NCBI GenBank assembly: GCA_973895155.1
Contig: OZ316892.1
Coordinates: forward strand, 20,398,001-20,462,000
Reading direction: 5' to 3'
Source of the DNA: Marsupella aquatica
Lineage: Eukaryota; Marchantiophyta
Length of the DNA: 64,000 bases
Numbering within the stretch: position 1 is the first letter of the stretch; each line of letters starts with the position of its first letter. The translations under genes and the position numbers were made by a program. Below the pieces are notes generated by a model. That model had not been told where the DNA came from. It searched no databases and worked only from the letters and a program-made list of their open reading frames with translations. This document shows, piece after piece, positions 22,801-33,324 of the stretch.

Positions 22801-25400
22801 AATTCTCCTGACGTTTAACTTTGCTTTGCTCATCTTCTTACGTATTCTCTGGCAGTTTTGTCCTCATGTATTGTCTACCCCTTGCTCCGGATGGGGTTTG
22901 GGCGAACTTCCAAATCCTGTCTTTCCTTCTCCCATATCCGGGCTCGTGTCTAAGGTTGGAAGCTACAAAGATGCGGGAGCTAAGTACGGGTTTCGAGTCA
23001 TTTTCTATGTGTATCCTGTGTTTGAGGTCTCCACAGTAAGTTGTCCAAATTAAATAGTGCTAGCGATTGATCGTGCCAAAGAGGGAGCGATAGTGTGCAG
23101 CTAATATACTTAGAAATTTGTGCCATAGAAAGATGGTCAAATTTCCACACCTAGACTCTCGAGCTGTCAGTACTCTTACCTTCTTTTGGGCCAGTCGAGA
23201 CCTCAAAGGTATGGTATAATGTATTCGTTGCGACGTGAGGCTAAGTACAGTGGACAGTGCTTGCTTTGGGCCATGGGTAAGTAGTAAACTTCAATGAATG
23301 CAGACGTGCGGTTCAATTTTTGAACAGTAATATCCTTCTTCCTTTGAGATGAGAATATCCTTCCAACTCTTGTTATCTATTAAGCACATCATGTCGCGAG
23401 GTCTAGGAGAAGGCTTCTGCCTCGTCCTTTCAATGAGGCAGTGGGAGGTAGAAATCAATAAGTTTAATTCTCTTTGCGTTGCGTTTGACAGGTCTTAAAT
23501 TAAGGAACAAATTTTGCAGAAGAGTGCAAGCAAGAAAGATCTGCAATAATTTTCCTTAGTTTTACGACAAGAGAACTCGAAGCCGTTCTTTAAAAGTTTC
23601 GTAGCGAGAATCAAGACCTACTCATTTGTATTCTAGAGCAAAGCGGGGGCACAGCAGCCAGTCTGTTCCAACACACTATCAAGCTTGAGGGTTAGACTTG
23701 TTTTTCTTTCCTCTCACTGAAAAACAACTGTTCTTTCCGCTGTTGACAAAATTCTTCCCTTTCAAGTTTAAATGAAAGAGTACAAAAAGACACTGCTGTC
23801 TTTCTTCTTCTTCTTCAGAACTAGCTATGTCAATCTGGATCATCATTCCAACGGTGACACCAACTATTACTGCATTTGATATTGCGAACCGTATCTATAT
23901 TACACGGGTGCGTTTAAGTTTAAACTCACAGACATTTGCTTCGAGATAACCTGGAATATTACATTCAAATTATTTCTTTAGTTACTCTATCAACACCATC
24001 AGATATGAAGGTCCCTACATATTATTCTATAAAGTTTTCTCCAACTGCACTATGTATGAAATTTTCTGCGAGCCAGAAGATTCTTATAGAATCAGTGAGG
24101 CCTGTCAGCTGCAGTCCGGACAATTTCGACAGGGATGCACAGAGAGCTGCTTGTTTTAGCCAATTGGACTTGCATTTTTTGGCCAGCCGAGGTGCATGGT
24201 ATTTTAGCCATTTTGGAGCCAAATTTGCTGAATTTACCTATAGTATGGGGTGATTGTCACTATCCTATTATCCTTGTGAAGATTGACACAAAAAAGGCAG
24301 TGAGTTCGGATTTTCCTATGTTCGCAAGCGACGAGATTAAGCTGGGAAATGCCTAATAGTAAACCAAATGTCATATTTGCTTGCACCAGTCTTTTCACCG
24401 TGCCAAATGATCAAGTGTCAAGACTCCGTTTCGATGCCAGCCTCGTCCCCGCCTTCTGTCTGTACCCCTAAACCGATCAACTTCGTGCCATTTAGTAATT
24501 AGCTCCGGCAGCCTTATTTTTAAATTACAAAGAACGTTCAATTCAGATGAAATCTGAAGTCTGAAAGACAACCCTATATATACTCTTGTAGAATACTGTA
24601 CACACCTACGACAAAATGAAATTTAGAAGCGAATTTTGCTCCCATCACAGACGCTGTTCATTCTGACTTTAACGAGGATTGTTTTCAGGGGTTCGAATTG
24701 AAGCTATTCCCAGTTTTTGTATGAAAATGTAGCCTTGTGAGTCTGGGAGAAATTCTAGTGACTTGTCAGACGAAAGCATTTTCCGAATAATTTCGATAAT
24801 GTAGTATACAAAGGAACCATGTAAGGTGTTTCGACGGAATGTTTATATTGAAGATGAAAACACGGGTCTCTTCGAGTCCAGGCTGCAGGGTCTCTCTTGT
24901 GATATCTCCAACACTACCCTTTCTGAATTTTGTTTTGTATTGCCTTTAGGTTGATCTGGCATACATTTTGGTTATGGGTTTCTATACAGACGACGTTAGG
25001 TGGTTGCAACAGAGCTGAGCGTCATGAGTGCAATCATCGCACAATGCAGTCACTGTAGTACAAAACAGATCACAGCCCCTGAAGAGAAAGCTTGAGTCAA
25101 TTCATTTAAAAGCCTTTATATATTGACACATGGTGCGATTCCGGGTACAATTGGATTGTGGGTGGCTGAAGTGGTGGTGATCCGAATATTTTGGGAGCTC
25201 AAATAATCTGAATTCAAAATCAATCCACACGGACCTATTCCTCACCATTCCGAGATAAGCGCTGATTCAGTGAACCTAATTTTACATACATGCCTAATTG
25301 ATTGGTATTCTAAATTAGTCATAATCAACCATGGTTCGCGTCGTAAAACAAGCTTTGCAATGTATCTAGAGAGCCACGCTGTGCTAGCTTAGCAGTGTAC
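19874..25400. other. Intergenic stretch between the copia element and the first germin-like gene
   Basis: AT-rich. It contains a dispersed repeat at 20431-20790. A minus-strand frame at 20089-20312 (reading GGVGLGLGSLRGCMPTQIAL ... EDGIALAILLDVALD) is protein-like but has no ATG at its edge and no recognised domain; it could be an exon remnant. The plus-strand frames around 22184-22486 and 22820-23050 show nothing recognisable. No RNA gene was seen. Confidence 0.35.
20431..20790. repeat. Dispersed repeat family 2, copy A
   Basis: It shares collinear similarity with 33916-34290 in the same orientation: GAGTTTTGGGCT, CAAGGCAACTAGA, AATACTTCAT, CCTCAAAACT, ACAAATATTTGAAA and GGGAGCATCATTTT occur in the same order. 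Non-coding. Confidence 0.8.
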
Positions 25401-25441
25401 ACAGAAGGAAAGCTTTGCCATCCTCCTCGACCTTAATTGTC

Positions 25442-26074
25442 TCAGCCGTAGGGAGCCTCGAGGTCAGAAATTACTCGCCCAGTTACCCCGAATGATTTCT
25501 CGAGAACCGCATCTGGGATACCACTGGTCGATCCGAAGATGGCGTGGGGAATCTTGATTGTGCCTGGGCTGGAACTGCTGAAAGAGAAAATCACCTTAAC
25601 CTCCTTATCAGACTCGAGGTTGGCCATGTAGTGGACCATAGCCTTGGGGACAACGTACACATCTCCTTCCACGAGCGTTTGATTGTAATTCTTGTAGTTA
25701 CTGTCGATGAATCCGACCGTCAGTGTTCCTTGAATAATATAGATGAGCTTCGATCCCCTAGGGTGGATGTGGGGTGGCAACACTCCTCCTGGCTGAAAGT
25801 ACATCAGATAGAAAGAGATTCCGAGGCCATAGAGCGCTGGAAACTCGTTCACCGTGGCTTCCTTGGAATCCACTTCTCCTGTCTTCACCAATACGCCACC
25901 TCTGAAACCAGTGTAGGTGAAAAAGTTTCCGTCCAAGCTGCTTATGTTCACCCACGGTGCGACTTCGAAGTCAGTTATCGGTTCCGGATCGGATGCCTGC
26001 ACTGCCCCTTCCCAAGCACTGAATGCCACCAGTACCCCAAACAGGAGTACAGTGGTTGTCATTGCTCTCTCCAT
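25442..26074 (-). CDS. Germin-like protein 1, divergent metal site
   Basis: Intronless, 210 residues from the ATG at 26074 (MERAMTTTVLLFG); an upstream extension is open but lacks a better start. A signal peptide ends near residue 28 (VQAS|DPEP), so the product is probably an apoplastic cupin. The fold is recognisable by ITDF, FTYTGFRGG, FPALYGLGISFYLMYFQPGG, box 1 PPHIHPRGSKLIYIIQG and box 2 EGDVYVVPKAMVHYMAN. Metal ligands His102, His104 and His148 are present. The Glu normally three residues after HPR is Lys109, and the PxG of box 2 is PKA. The two N-terminal cysteines that form the germin disulfide are missing. Sequons at NIS and NQT. It is closely similar to the gene at 35325 over the whole length. 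Oxalate oxidase activity is doubtful; a structural, SOD-like or binding role is open. Confidence 0.95.
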   Translation of the reverse strand: MERAMTTTVLLFGVLVAFSAWEGAVQASDPEPITDFEVAPWVNISSLDGNFFTYTGFRGGVLVKTGEVDSKEATVNEFPALYGLGISFYLMYFQPGGVLPPHIHPRGSKLIYIIQGTLTVGFIDSNYKNYNQTLVEGDVYVVPKAMVHYMANLESDKEVKVIFSFSSSSPGTIKIPHAIFGSTSGIPDAVLEKSFGVTGRVISDLEAPYG

Positions 26075-27557
26075 ATGACAAAGGGGCTGACTTAAGTGTG
26101 AAATTGGAGCTAGATCTATGGTCGAGCACTGAGCAGTTCCGTCACCTGACTCTTTGGAATCTGCTTTGAAGGCTTTCAAAATCAGATGTGGATATGGCTT
26201 GGAAGCAGGACTGCTGAGCCGAATAGCTAGGGATGACTGAATTTATGGGTGTGGATATCTACAATAATCGACCGCCTTATGGATTTTCTGTCCGATGATA
26301 ACATCTGTAAGTGAGATTTCCGCTGACAAATGTGTGTGCGATTTCTAGACAACAACGATCGATCATGCAACGATATCAAAGTTGTCGTCTTGCGCATCAT
26401 TAATGCAAAAAGAGCCCCCGCTGGACTAAATCTAGTCAAGCTGCTTTAAACTGAAACGCCAAAACCAAGTCAAGCTGCTTTAGTCTCCGTCCTTTGAACC
26501 ATAGCTAGCACTCATTCATGGGCTACCGTAAACCCTGAATCATGGGTACAGTACTTGAAAAGTGTATGATCAGGTTGAAACCGAAGTTTGGAAGAAACTG
26601 CTTCTTCGAAAGTAGCTTTATAATGCCAAGATACTCCCAGAACCTTATGGTGTATTTGGAAGTGTAAATCAAAGATTATATACATGGTAACCATGGAAAC
26701 CAACCCCTCTCGTTGAAGGAGAACTAAGGCCGTTACATGAACAGACTACGGGAGGATACATTAGCGAGGAATCCACTGAAAACCTTGTGTTAAGCGTCAA
26801 ATATATTTGTGTGACAGATCTTTGAAACACAAGTGCAAAAGGCGCTATGTTCGTAGAGTAAAATGTTTCACTTGTGTACATCAGGTTGTTGGCTTGTGCA
26901 CCGGGCATCACGTAACACATTTGTGTGTTCGGGCTATAACAGCAGAGAAGAGCAAAGATTGAAAATATGGTCTGGTGAGAACTAACGCAACTTGTTCACT
27001 CGCTTGAATCGGAGGCTGGCTAGCTTAGGGTATGTGGACTTCCCTGTACTCTGCAAGACGTGATTGGACTCCGAGCCCAGCCTTCCCTGATTAAGTTGTC
27101 AAATTAACTTTCTATGATATATACAACTAAGTCTTATAGCCAAGACCCCCATGTGCTGAAATGCTTCAAAGCGAGTGTGACGCCGGAAAAGTTGAGTACG
27201 AAACAGAATTCCATATTTCTCATTGATAATTTGCTCCATTGATTGACGGACTCCTGTTTAACAAAGTCTGGTTAATATTCATTAAATATTAAATGTCTCG
27301 TGACTCTGTAGAATCTGCATTATACTGTATGTCTTTCGTTTGAAACAGGTCATTTTTTCAAGCGTATGTACGTTCGTTGTTTGGATGATAAGTTTCGTGA
27401 TTGCATCTATTATAAGAGAGTAACTCACGGACATCATTCAGTTTGCAAGACGAATGTCTATCAAAGGCCAACATTTCACAAATCAGGTTAGCATTCGCTT
27501 ACTGTCTTCAACATATATATGAACATGTGGTTCATAGATTATTGAATACCACTGTAC
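26075..27557. other. Upstream region of germin-like gene 1
   Basis: It should contain the promoter of the minus-strand germin-like gene. CATAAATTC at about 26239-26247 (minus strand) is a weak TATA candidate about 165 bases before the ATG. No other gene was seen. Confidence 0.3.
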
Positions 27558-27635
27558 GTGAAACAACTTGTCCCAACACGTAGAGTTACACAACACCAAA
27601 AGTTGTGCGATTGTGGACAGCCTTCTATCCGCCAC

Positions 27636-28094
27636 ATGTCAGTGCCAATAAGCGCTAGTGAAGGAATCTCACAGCAATTGGTCGCGATCGGGATGACCAG
27701 CCATGATCACTCGAAAATAGCTTTTCACTTTCCGTACTGCCGTCATGATGCTCCTCAACAGAGGAACTGTCCAAACAGTTTGACGTCTGTTCCTTTGTCG
27801 ATTTTCGCTGTGGATTGTCAGCATTCGTTTGTTTATTGTTTTGATCCATTTGGAAGAAACTTTCAATCAGACCAAGATACTAAACTGGAAGATCTGCTGG
27901 CTTACGTGAAAGAAGTTTTCCTTGAAAGTAACCAAAGACCGCGTCGAAGTATCATCAGGTTACGTCACGCCATTATTGTATTTGCAAATGCCCCGACCAA
28001 CCAGTGCTTCCAAACGTGTTTTCATACGTATCGGGATACGTCCTCAGGATTTTGTGTACGCAGCCGAGGCGCCGAGCTGCATTATCGACAGTAG
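27636..28094 (+). CDS. Unassigned ORF, possible gene remnant
   Basis: 152 codons from the ATG at 27636 (MSVPISASEG), open upstream to 27558. The stretch is richer in GC than its surroundings. The middle reads VPLSIFAVDCQHSFVYCFDPFGRN and is followed by KLEDLLAYVKEVFLESNQ. The VYCFDPFG piece resembles the strand after the catalytic His in Ulp1/adenain-type cysteine proteases, which some transposons carry. The expected HW pair before it and the Q...CG motif after it are not visible, so this is a hint only. It might equally be a chance frame. Confidence 0.25.
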   Translation: MSVPISASEGISQQLVAIGMTSHDHSKIAFHFPYCRHDAPQQRNCPNSLTSVPLSIFAVDCQHSFVYCFDPFGRNFQSDQDTKLEDLLAYVKEVFLESNQRPRRSIIRLRHAIIVFANAPTNQCFQTCFHTYRDTSSGFCVRSRGAELHYRQ

Positions 28095-28480
28095 ATCGCA
28101 CTGCATGCGTTCTAGGTTCAGGATCCACAAATTCTAAATTTCTCCCCTGGGTCTGGTCTCCTGCGTTTGGGATCCTGTGTCCTATTTGGCGCTTTTTGTC
28201 TAATTAGGCTACATTGTACTGCCTAAACCTTTGTGCGACCTGATCTGACTTAAGTCAAGCTTTTATATTGTCGACTCACGCATGGCACCGGAGATCATGC
28301 GTGAGCTCTGTGGTTGCAGAACACTACAGCATGATGCTAAACTGTCTGTGCTGAGACGTGGTCTTTCGATGTTACGAGGAACTAAAGGAATTGAGTGCTC
28401 TATGGTCTTCCAATGTCAAGGGGAAAGTTTCTTGGGAGCCTTTTGGAAATTGAACTGCCTGCCTTCATAAGTTCACTAGC

Positions 28481-29815
28481 TCAATACCCGTGCGTTGCAC
28501 AAAAGATGTCATGACGGCCAAGATGTCGTTGAGAACAAAAGAGGTCATATCGGCCAAGAGGTTGTTGAGAAGAAAGATGTCGTGTCGCCCAAGAAATTTT
28601 TGAGAACAAAAGATGTCGCGTCGGCAAGATGTTGATGATAAACAAAAGATGTCGTGTCGGCCAAGATGTTGTTGAGAACAAAAGATGTCGTGTCGACTAA
28701 GATGTCATGTCGGCCAAGATTTGGTTGAGAAAAAAGATGTCGTGTCGACCAAGAGGTTGTTGAGAAAAAAAGTTGTATTGGCCAAGAGGTCGTTGAGAAA
28801 AATGATGTCATGTTGGCCAAGATCTCATTGATAAAAAAAGATGTCGTGTGACCGGCCAAGAAATCATTGAGATAAAGGATCTTGTGTTGGCAAAGAAGTC
28901 GTTGAGAAAAAAGATGTCATGTCGGCCAAGACGTGGTTGAGAGAAAATATGTTGTGTCGGGCAAGACATCATTGTGAAAAAAGAGTCGTGTCGGCCAAGA
29001 CGTCGTTGAGAAAACAGATGTCGTGTTGGCCAAGACGTCATTGAGGAAAAATATCAGTGCATTGCACAAAAGATGTCGTGTCGCCCAAGATGTTGTTATC
29101 TGAAAGATGTCATGAAGTAAAAAGATGTCGTTAAGAAAAAAGAAGTCATTTTTCCAAAGATGTCATTATGTGAAAGATGGCGTTAAAAAAAAGGTGTCAT
29201 TTTGCCAAACTAAGTGATTGTGAAGTAAAAGATGTTATAAATAAAAAGGTGTCGTTTCACCCAATATGTCATTAATATGTGAAGATGGCTCAATACCCGT
29301 GCGTTGCACAAAAGATGTCGTTAAGAAAAAATATGTTGTGCTGCCAAAGATGTTGTCATGAAAAAAGGTGATGTTGCCAACAATTTTGTTAAGTCAAAAC
29401 ATGTTGTGTTGTCAAAGATTATTTTAAGAAAAAAGATGTCATGTTGCCAAAGATGCCGTTAAGAAAAAAGATGTCATGTTGCCAAAGAAGTTGTTAATAT
29501 GTGAAAGATGTTGTGAAGTAAAAAGATGTCATTAAGAACTATGATGTCGTGATGCCAAAGGTGTCGTGAAGAAAAAATGTTCTTATGTGAAAAATGTTGT
29601 GAAGTAAAAGATGTTGTTGCACCAAAGATGTCTTTATGTCCAAGATGTTGTCAGGTAAAAGATGATGTTTTACGAAAGATGTTATTAAGTATTTTTTTGT
29701 TAAGTACAAAATGGTCGATAAGTAAAGGGATGTCATTAGACAAAGATGTAAGTTGTGAAGTAAAAGATGTTCTTAAGTACAATTGAAAATATTGCTAGTA
29801 AACCATGTTAAGTAA
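28481..29815. repeat. Degenerate tandem repeat array (AAAGATGTCGTG family)
   Basis: About 1.3 kb of imperfect repeats, unit about 35-40 bp, consensus near AAAAGATGTCGTGTCGGCC followed by AAGATGTTGTTGAGA. Toward 29300-29800 the units shorten and CGG is lost (AAAGATGTCATGTTGCC, GTTAAGAAAA). The plus strand is poor in C and rich in A, G and T. The phrase CTCAATACCCGTGCGTTGCA precedes repeat units at 28481 and 29288, with a variant near 29050, so blocks of the array were copied together. Minus-strand frames give repetitive peptides in more than one frame and are not evidence of a protein. Confidence 0.9.
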
Positions 29816-29845
29816 AAAAAGTTGTTAAGTTGTTGCCACTTTTTT

Positions 29846-30420
29846 GCCACCCCTTGCATCCTGAAGCCCCATTGATAACCCCAAAGTTTTTGTTACTTTA
29901 AGCTTTTTACTTAGAGTTACCATGGCTGCTTACTTGGCTTTGGCCGATGTCGAGCGGGATGCCAAGACCCCTTGGGATAAGGACACGGCTTGGCTGACTT
30001 TTCAACAACTCTTCACTACCCCTTGCATCTTAGAACCCCATTGGGCCCAAAGTTTTGGCTACCTTAGAGTTCTTACTTAAAGTCGCCGCAATAGCTTAAT
30101 TGGCATTGGCCGCCCCAATGTCAAGACCCCCTCGGGTAACAGAGCAGCTTGGCTGACTTTTCAACGGCCCTTTCCCTACCCTTGCATATATCTTGGAACC
30201 CCATCAGTAACCCCAATTTTTTTGGTTACTTTAAGCTTAGTTTGCTTAAAGTTGACCGTGGCCGCTTACTTGGCTGTGGCCGCCCCAATGCCAATTCCCC
30301 TTGGGGCAACGGCACGACTCAGCCCACTTTTCAACAAAACAATTTGCCTACCCCTTGCATGGAACCCCTTTGGTAACCTCATCCAAGTTTACTCGGCTCG
30401 TTACTCGCCAATACCATGCC
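29846..30420. repeat. About 165-bp tandem repeat, four copies
   Basis: Units begin at CCCTTGCAT near 29851, 30020, 30180 and 30352. Each carries an AACCCCA-type stretch, a GGTTACTTTAAGCTT-like block, GGCCGCCCCAATGCCAA and CACTTTTCAACA. The last copy is partial. It directly follows the shorter-unit array. Confidence 0.85.
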
Positions 30421-33160
30421 CCCCTGGGGTGGTGGTGTGGTTTGCAACACTTTCCAACATTGGAGGACCTGCCACCCCCGGACCAACTTTGGTCTATATA
30501 TTTTGGCCCCCACCCCATGCCTCTTCCTGTGCTAAACAAAGTGGCAAGACATAACAACAACTGAGGGGTTGTTGGGGAGTTGGAACCCGGGGCAAGATTG
30601 AGTTAGGTTGGGGATGGGACCTTGGGGTCTCGGGTTTCATTCCACCCGGGATGTTGGGTCTAGCATTTTTTACAACATTATTTTTTTGTTTTTGGCCAGT
30701 GTGACAAATGTCAGCCTCTCAAAGGAAGGAAATGCTAGGAGTATTCTTCAACAATTTTTCTTGAATTAGATCTTCTTCATCAGATATCCCTAGATTGACG
30801 TACAACGGTTAGATTTTGGCAAATGGGGTCCATGATTTGGTGGGAGAGTGGCCAATGGTATGCAAAGAATCTAGCAATTTTTTGGCAAAAATGACGGAAA
30901 AAGTGGTGAACATATTTTGGGGAGGTGGAATTTGGCAAAAGTTTGCACCTAAAAACTCCGTTGTTTGGATGAGGCCAGGGCCAGGGTAGTCTCAGGAGTC
31001 ATCATCCCTTCCTCTTCACTCTCCCTCATCGCTCTCCCTCTTCTAGCTATTGGGTAATGGGTATTGCTCCTCTTCACACTCCCTCTTCTTGCCATTGGGT
31101 AGTTGTTGTTGCTTAAAAGTACTCATTAAATGCCTGGAGCCCTTATAAGCTCACATAGGCTTGGAATAGAGAGCTCCAAAAGGAAAGAAGCTATGCTCTT
31201 CACTCTCTCTTAAAAGTTGTACTCTGATGGTACAATTGTACCTCGTTTTACAGGACCTCTATCCCCTTTGTACCTTGTACCTGGGGCTCCTAAGAGTAAT
31301 GAGCTCATATGCTGTACCTGAAGGTACAATAGTACCTGTCTTGTGCATCTTTGTGTACTTGTTTTGTGCACACGAAGCCCTGTACCAGGTTTCCTCACGT
31401 TCCTTTTTTTTTTCCCCCTTATTGGTTCCATATTTACAGGTTTCAATTATTCTCACTCAAAAGGACACTCCAAATTTGAATGACGACCACGCCATTTTTT
31501 GGCGCAACTGTGTATTATAGTTTAGGATAATCACCAAACGAGACTTCAAGAGCATTCATACCTTGGAATATGGGAGTAATGGGACCACAATGGACAAAGT
31601 CTTTCCTCAGTCCTCACAGTGTCGACGCATCATTAAGTTAGGTAACCTGACCCAATGCATCATTAATGGCGTTGCAAACCGTGCTGATTCAATGATGCTC
31701 CCATGAACCATTGAACTCATTCAACCCTTCTTTTCCAAAAAGGTTTTGATAACTTTAAATATCTCCATTTCTATCCAGCGGAATTGGTCTTCTTGGGATA
31801 GTAAGGAGCAGTTGGGCAATGCCTACCCAATTAATAGTCTATTATCTCTAGTTTTTGACTCGTGAGTTTGTAACCATCTTTCTTCACTCACTTTAACTCT
31901 TCTGATATCTCTCGATATCTGATGGAACCTTATTTTTTGGGTCCTTTGAAACTCCGTGGAAAGATGTTTCAAATGAGCCTAAGGGGGGCTTTACAAGGAG
32001 GTGGGGTCATTCAGTGTCTCTCCAACCAAAACCAAAGCTGTCTCTCCAACCAAAGCAAAGCTGATGGTCACTTCCATGCACTAAAGTTAAAATGCTCGAG
32101 CCAAAATGTGTTAAGTCTAGGACTAATAAATGCAATTCCTGAGAGGAAGCTACTGGTTGCTCCATGTTTCTAGACCATTGCAAGAGGAGGTCTCGGAGGA
32201 GGTCTAAGTTTTGGAATAAAAAACATTTACAGATCAGCAAGAAAAGGGATCCACAAGGACCCCCACTCAGGGATGACTAGGTTTGGTAATGGTTTTACTT
32301 GATTGTGTCCCCAAGTTCATGTAAAGTGAAGTTTGGGCTGTGTGCACATTTGAATGGCTAGGATTGCATCTCACACGTATCCAGAAAAAACCTGGTGCCC
32401 CCAAGTTCCTGGAAGTCACCCTAATATGGTCACATTTCATTGAGAATTGTTAGCAACAAATTTTCAAACTAAGATGATGTCCAGTTTTCTTGCCCCATTC
32501 ATTACTGCATCAGCACAAACATGGGTTTGCTGTAGTCCTACAGGGGTCCATCAGGATAGGCAGGGCCAGTGTTGATGGGGTCTTGGCCAGGGGAGGCAAG
32601 ATGGCATATGGGGATCAGGCCCGTGATTGGGAGCCAAGCACACATACCAAATCTTTTAATTGAAACTCGGTTTTAATTAGTAGATTGTCACCGTTTTATG
32701 ACATTTTATGTGGAATATGATATGACTTGCCATCTGTTTCTGACTAATTACTACAATGCCACCCCATTGGTTTGCTGTAAGAGACCTTACACAGGTGATG
32801 AGAAACTTTAGATTCTCCTTTTGCAATTTCAGGGCCAGAGGATCTTCTGTGACAGCTATCCAAAATTAAGTCACTTAAGTTGTGACAAAGAAAGAGACAC
32901 TGTGGTCATTATATTCAAATGATTGCAAGTCATAATATTTGATAGAAGAATGTGGCAGCCAAGAAAACCAGGTTAATCAAAACCCCTCTGATTACGCAAA
33001 ATACCTTCCATCCTGGCCACAGACCATTCAAAGACTTTAGAGAAAATGCTCAGGGGGTCACTCAAAAGCTTCTCACCCATCAGTACACACAAGAATAGGG
33101 TTTTAAAATTTAATTTTCAAATCAAATTAGAAATTGATATGTAATACCATCAAGGCATTT
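30421..33160. other. Intergenic repeat-derived DNA
   Basis: It contains dispersed repeat family 1 copy B (30660-30960), a pyrimidine-rich block (CTTCTCACTCTCCCTC-like) at 31005-31090 and short GGTAC-centred inverted repeats at 31225-31340. No coding region supported. Confidence 0.45.
30660..30960. repeat. Dispersed repeat family 1, copy B
   Basis: Same orientation as 10975-11275, with shared blocks AAATGGGGTCCATGATT and GATTTGGTGGGAGAGTGG, ending in a GTTTGCACCT-like phrase. Confidence 0.7.
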
Positions 33161-33171
33161 TAAATCCAATT

Positions 33172-33324
33172 TTGCCCAGAGAGGCATGACTTTGTGGTAA
33201 TTCACTTGAGTAGAGACTGATAGGTTTTGGGTTCAACTATTGTGATTGATGTTCCCTTTCCGTGGGGTTTCACAGATTTCCCCTTAATTGTTTTAAAAAT
33301 AGAAAATTAAAATTAAAATTAATT
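33172..33324 (+). mobile_element. tRNA-derived SINE, copy 1
   Basis: GCCCAGAGAGGCATGACTTT begins a block also found at 48743. ACTTTGTGGTAATTCACTTG resembles a pol III A box and GGGTTCAACT a B box, about 35 bases apart. The middle carries GTGGGGTTTCACAGATTTCC and the tail is A-rich. A 7-bp flanking repeat TCCAATT (33165-33171 and 33325-33331) may be the target duplication. Confidence 0.65.

Noticed and set aside
25544-26095. 183-codon plus-strand ORF
   Set aside because: It is antisense to germin-like gene 1, which has clear homology; the shadow has no recognisable domain.
28481-29041. Possible CRISPR-like array or repeat-protein gene in the AAAGATGTCGTG repeats
   Set aside because: Units touch without unique spacers of constant length, and repeats are degenerate. 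Repetitive peptides appear in several frames, so no single protein is favoured.
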